Of a DNA stretch of 64,000 bases, positions 59,867 to 64,000 are shown one piece after another. Source of the stretch: Reticulascus tulasneorum (lineage: Eukaryota; Ascomycota; Sordariomycetes; Glomerellales; Reticulascaceae); the NCBI GenBank assembly GCA_001557505.1, contig LSAX01000001.1, positions 2,728,001 through 2,792,000 of the forward strand, given 5' to 3'. The translations under genes were made by a program, and so were the position numbers. The notes under the pieces are model-generated. The model was not told the DNA's origin, searched no databases, and worked only from the letters and a program-made list of their open reading frames with translations. Numbering within the stretch: position 1 is the stretch's first letter; each line of letters starts with the position of its first letter.

Positions 59867-62148
59867 CTAGGCGGGAGACCCCTCGTCTCGCTCATTGGCA
59901 GGAGGTGTCTCATCGTCAGGGAGGCTAAACCAGCTCTCAACATCACCATCGTCAAGCTCTTCACCTTCCATCTCCCCCAGTAGCCGCTCGCGTTCAGCTA
60001 TCACCACCTGGAGCCAGTGCAACTCGGCAGCTTTCCTCTTCTTCATCTCAACAGCCTTCTCCTCGTAGGTATCGTCGAGACGTTGCTTGACGCTGTACAT
60101 TGCCTCTTCCTTGATTGCCCGCTCCTCTTCAATCTTCATCCTATAGAGCGCCAGGTCCTCGTCCTTCTGTTGGTTCCATGTCCGCCATCCTCTGTCCATC
60201 TTCTTCCTGAACTTGGTCATGGCTTCTTGGATGCGTTCTTCGCCTTTCTCTTTCCCTTCCCAGAATTCTTGCAGCTGTTGGAGATACTCTCCTTCGATCT
60301 TCTTCTCCTTGGCCACACGGAGAGTGTAATCGATATCGAAGATGGTCTCCTTTTCGGCGATCATTTCCAGTGTCAGCGTTTCTAGATCGGCGTTTTCCGT
60401 GCTCTGCTTCTGCCCGAGTGCTTGCTTGACGTTGTTCGTCTCGATGGTGAGCGCCTCGTCGTCCTTCTCGTGTTGATACTCCGCGAGAACTTGTTGCAGG
60501 TCATGCAGTTCGTCAAGAGTATCTCGCAGTTCCTGATATTTCATTTCGACTTCGCTGCGACGAAGACTTTCCTGTCTGATCCGCTCCTCCAGTTCCCGTT
60601 GCCTTTGTTCCTCCTCGAGTCTTTCCATCTCCTGCCGCAGGAGCTCTGCCTTGAGGGTTTCCTCTCTTTCGAAATCCTCGATTTGCCTCAAAGCTTCCTG
60701 AAGCTCGTGTTCCTCCTCTGCTTGCCTCTCGAGCCTCTGCTGTCGCCGTGTAGCAGCAGCAGCCTTGATGGTGGTCAATTGATCCACCGTACAGGCGCAT
60801 GTTCTCCATCTCTCACCACAGACATAGCAAAACTGGTGGCCACATCTGCAAGTCATATGCTGGCACGCCTCTCGGTGCTCGACTAGAGCGTTGCAGCCAG
60901 AGCAGCGTTTCCATCCTTCGTCTTCGGCTAGCTCATTTGTAAGAGCTACGTCACGGTCTTGGGGGCACTCGTCGCCCGTGTGCTGTGGCCCACGACATAT
61001 AGTACAGCTCCAGTGACCGCGCGAGCATCTGGCAATGCGTAATGCGGTGTTGACTTGATCTGGTTTAACCCAAAGACTGCAGTCGGGTGTGCCGCAGTAT
61101 AGCCGTTCACCTATTGGGATCTTGAATTCCTCCGACTTTTCCTGGAATGACTTCCTTAAATCGGTCGAAATGTACCTCAGGATCGTCCTGAAAGGGATGT
61201 CGTTCAAACAGCATTTTGGAGGCCATTGTTGTTCGTTTTGCACCGCTGTGCCGATGAGTCGCTCGAAACAATCCCGGCAATAGCTATGACAGGGCACCTT
61301 GATCATGTCCTTGGGAGCAAAGTCGTCTAAGCATGACACGCATTCACTAAACTTGTCAGCCAGTTCAAGCAGGAACATCGGCTTCGGACTTACACTAGCG
61401 CAATTGATTCAGGTGTCTTCGGTCTGTGCAGCTTCCGGAAGACAGATATGGCCTCTTTTCCCTCACCCTTCGTTGTCGAATTGACGCTGCTTGCCCTTGA
61501 GTGCGAAGTTTGCCCAGACGATTTCTTAGAAGATCCGGGCACGCTGCTGTCCGAATGCTCAGTGATCTTCTGCAGTAAACGAGTCAAGGCGGATCTCCGT
61601 CGCTTTTTGGGTTGGATCGGGAAGACGATAAGCCCCCGGCCCGAAGTACCTTTGTCGTTGTCCTGATGGAGACGTATAGTACTGGGCTCGTCCGTACCAA
61701 GGAGTTGAGGTTCGGGCACATCTTGCACCATGATTATCGGCAGATACGGTTCCTTTCCCTTAGACTCAGCTTCCTTGGCGGCCTCATCATCGACTAGTTT
61801 CTGCTTCTCCTCTTCTTCAAGCAACCGGCGACCATTCTCCTGGGCAATCCGAGTTTTGATGTTGTCAACGGAGGACCTGATAACCTCAAGCAGTATCTCG
61901 TTGGTGATGTTTGGAGCCGTGTGGAGTGCCGCCGGGGGACTATACTTAGTCCAGTCGACATCATCATCAGTATCCAACTGAGTCGTATCCAGATCTAACG
62001 GTGCAGGGACATCTTTCTCTTTGCCTTTCCAGATGGGGTCTTCCTCATCATTCAGTAAGCCGAAGGGGTCGGCGTAGAAGCCAACGTAGCCCTTCGACGT
62101 GATGGTTTTCACAGGTTCCTGCATCCGAATGGTGGTAGAGACAGTCAT
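59867..62148 (-). CDS. RBR-type E3 ubiquitin ligase with long coiled coil
   Basis: Two exons on the minus strand (62148-61394, 61346-59867; 47-nt intron, donor GTAAGT) give 744 aa. Residues ~254-300 form RING1 (CVSCLDDF...CHSYCRDC...PPKCC), ~325-379 the IBR zinc site (CGTPDC...CSRGHWSCTIC...C) and ~400-437 RING2/Rcat (CSGCNALVEHREACQHMTC, then CRCGHQFCYVCG). RBR ligases carry ubiquitin on a RING2 Cys; C413 in HREACQHM is in that place. From ~446 to ~700 the sequence is a Glu/Lys/Gln-rich coiled coil. The N-terminal 250 residues are polar with a basic KKRRRSALTRLL motif. The exon join restores the first RING Cys, which supports the intron. Substrate unknown. Confidence 0.93.
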
Positions 62149-63603
62149 CGAGTAAAGGAGATACAGGAGAGAAGGACAATATCCAGCCTTTCAATAAGTG
62201 ACGGTGGCCCGGTACAATATGTGGCCCGGAGAAGAAACCGCCGACTCCATATGGTGACAGTAACTAGGCCCCCTATCAAATAGCTTCACCGACGACGAAA
62301 AGACATTATCGAAATCACCTTCCACTTTACCATAGACCCAGCAAAAGCGGCTGTCCCGAGCCTCATGGTTAGGCATTTCCTTAGGCAGTCTGCCGTGGCT
62401 CCGTACCAAAGATCCACCGAGGCACCAGCAGGGCGGCAGCTGATAGGAGGACAACACCAATAGGCAAGGCGGACCGGTCGCACAAAAACTAGGTGGAGGG
62501 TGCCACGGTGCCAAGGGGGGACGGCCCCGTTGGCGGATGGTGTCCAGCTATGTGGGGTGGAAGAGTTTTGGGAAGCTAGGAAAGGTGAAGCGTGTCGAGG
62601 AAAAGGAGGCGATGCTGGCATCTAGCGCGACCTGCAGGATGGCTGTGCTGTGAGGTACTTACATAAGGTAGCACGGTAGGTAATTACCTAGGTCGTGTCG
62701 CTGGGTTTTGGCCGACAGAAGGGGGAAATGGAGAAAACGAGCCCTGTGCCGTAACGGCCCAGCACCTACCAAGCTGCAGTCAGCTGTGCTGGCGGCGGCC
62801 AGGCCCAACAACCCTGGCCCCTGGAAGCACTACCTACCTCCGCTAGCAGAGGCTGATTTTCACAGCTGATTTCCGCAGGTCATCGGATGGAACATTCCAA
62901 CTACTCTATTGAATACTTGCAGTTTGTACACGACCGCTAGTTCCCACCGACCTGGTACGATTACACTTCACATGCATAGGAAAATATCTATGCAGGCGAA
63001 GAGACCTTGGTTTCGTTCTCTAGGGCTTGAATAAATCTCCCATCTTGTAACTAGGTCGGGCATTGCTGAACTTGACACCTGGACTAGTTAGGGCATCAGC
63101 TAGCGTCCTAGGACAGGAGGCTGCAGTGCTGAGAACCAAACTCAGCCACCGCGTTGTTGTTTCTGCCTTCAGGACCGAGTCCTTCATTGATTGCAAGGAC
63201 GCACTAGAACGAAGTGGAGGTCTCGGTGGCAGCGAACGGGGATGATTGAGGCCGTCTTGCGGCGGCCGTCACCGCAGTGGTTTTGATGAAAGGTAAGGCA
63301 GTTGTCGAAGGCAGCCCCGTATAATTATGGTAACCTAGATGAATAACTTTGCCTATCTCATGCAAAGAGGCGGCCAAAATCCAATATAATTTGCATCTGT
63401 CAAGGGGATGGCACCAAGAGGCGTTTCTCAGGTAATTCGTCATGAGAACGGGATTGAGCATTATTGAAGCATTGTCTTAGCTGGGTGGCCACACTGGATC
63501 CAAATGCCTTCCCTCCCAAAGCATATCGGTGTAAACGGCAATTTATAGTGCTGACCAAAGAGCCCACTAAATGTCGCAAGTCTCTGCAGTTTGCTGTGGC
63601 CTC
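62149..63603. other. Intergenic, no gene recognised
   Basis: It lies between the RBR ligase (-) and the FAH-family gene (-). It holds the promoter of the ligase and TACCTA-type words at about 62652-62692 and 62829-62842. No gene was recognised. Confidence 0.45.
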
Positions 63604-64000
63604 TCATATCTTGGACTTGGCCTGCGAGAACTCAATCTTGTTGGTGCAAACACCCACACCCTCCAGCCCAACCTCAACGATATCTCCATCCTTCAGCCAT
63701 AATTGAGGCTTGCGTCCCATTCCCACACCCTCGGGGCTAGTCATAGTTGTTAACATAATGACAACGACGAGGTTCACACACGGGCCACTCACGTTCCAGT
63801 GAAAATCAAGTCTCCCGGGAGAAGGGTCACGCCTTGGCTCAAGAACGCGATAGTTTTCTTAATGCCGAAGATCATATCCTTGGTGTTGTTGTCCTTACGA
63901 GGCATTAGCATCTCCAAATTGGCGGTTGTGAAAGAAGAAATCTCACCTGAACGATCTCACCATTGACCTTGGTGAAGATCTTGAGATTCTGAGGATCCTT
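63604..64000 (-). CDS. Fumarylacetoacetate hydrolase family protein (partial, 3' end)
   Basis: The last three exons of a minus-strand gene lie in the window: up to the edge from 63947, 63893-63793, and 63736-63604 (introns 53 and 56 nt). They read [38 protein letters not shown], then the exon-spanning [19 protein letters not shown] and [29 protein letters not shown] and the IE/VE..G.GVCTN tail are the hallmark of the FAH fold (FAHD1-like acylpyruvate hydrolases/oxaloacetate decarboxylases and hydroxyhepta-dienedioate isomerases). The metal-binding and catalytic residues lie upstream beyond the window, so the exact reaction cannot be assigned. The start is outside the window. Confidence 0.92.

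Overview
The window is nuclear DNA of a filamentous ascomycete, most likely a Sordariomycete. Genes are intron-rich with short introns (47-160 nt, typical GT..AG ends, CTAAC/CTGAC-like branch sites close to the 3' splice site). There are no operons or Shine-Dalgarno sites, promoters are pyrimidine-rich, intergenic gaps run up to about 5 kb, and several proteins belong to families restricted to or expanded in fungi. All exon boundaries were placed by hand from splice motifs, reading-frame phase and protein-family continuity. Lengths quoted are for the spliced proteins.

Layout. 0-5 kb is gene-poor: it holds a decayed beta-glucosidase (GH3) tail, a small perfect hairpin and, on the minus strand, a clear U2 spliceosomal RNA gene. 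5-16 kb: cobalamin-independent methionine synthase (-), a BTB-domain protein (+) converging on a small secreted protein (-), and a 647-aa unassigned fungal protein (-). 16-20 kb is non-coding. 20-30 kb: an O-fucosyltransferase-like membrane protein (+), an RTG2/PPX-GppA protein (+) converging on a Zn2Cys6 transcription factor (-), which diverges from a questin-oxidase-like enzyme (+). 30-41 kb: RAD17 (+), a Cys-rich small protein (+), a class III old yellow enzyme (+) converging on PalC (-), which shares a 336-bp promoter with ALG6 (+). 41-50 kb: a cupredoxin-like single-pass membrane protein (+) and a SURF4/Erv29 cargo receptor (+) in wide non-coding gaps. 50-64 kb: a HeLo-domain/pseudokinase protein (+), the SF3b p14 subunit (-), an MBD4-like DNA glycosylase (+), pyroglutamyl peptidase I (+), a tiny Cys-rich zinc-binding-like protein (+), an RBR E3 ubiquitin ligase (-), and the 3' part of a fumarylacetoacetate-hydrolase-family gene (-) running off the right edge.

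Most genes are housekeeping (splicing, N-glycosylation, DNA damage checkpoint, methionine synthesis, ER export, ambient pH signalling). The points most worth following up are the HeLo-pseudokinase protein, whose architecture parallels mammalian MLKL; the MBD4-type glycosylase with an unresolved frame junction; the altered copper site in the cupredoxin protein; a 24-nt microexon in the p14 gene; the 89-aa Cys-rich gene split across two short exons; and a TACCTA/GGTAGGTA-type motif scattered through the intergenic DNA.
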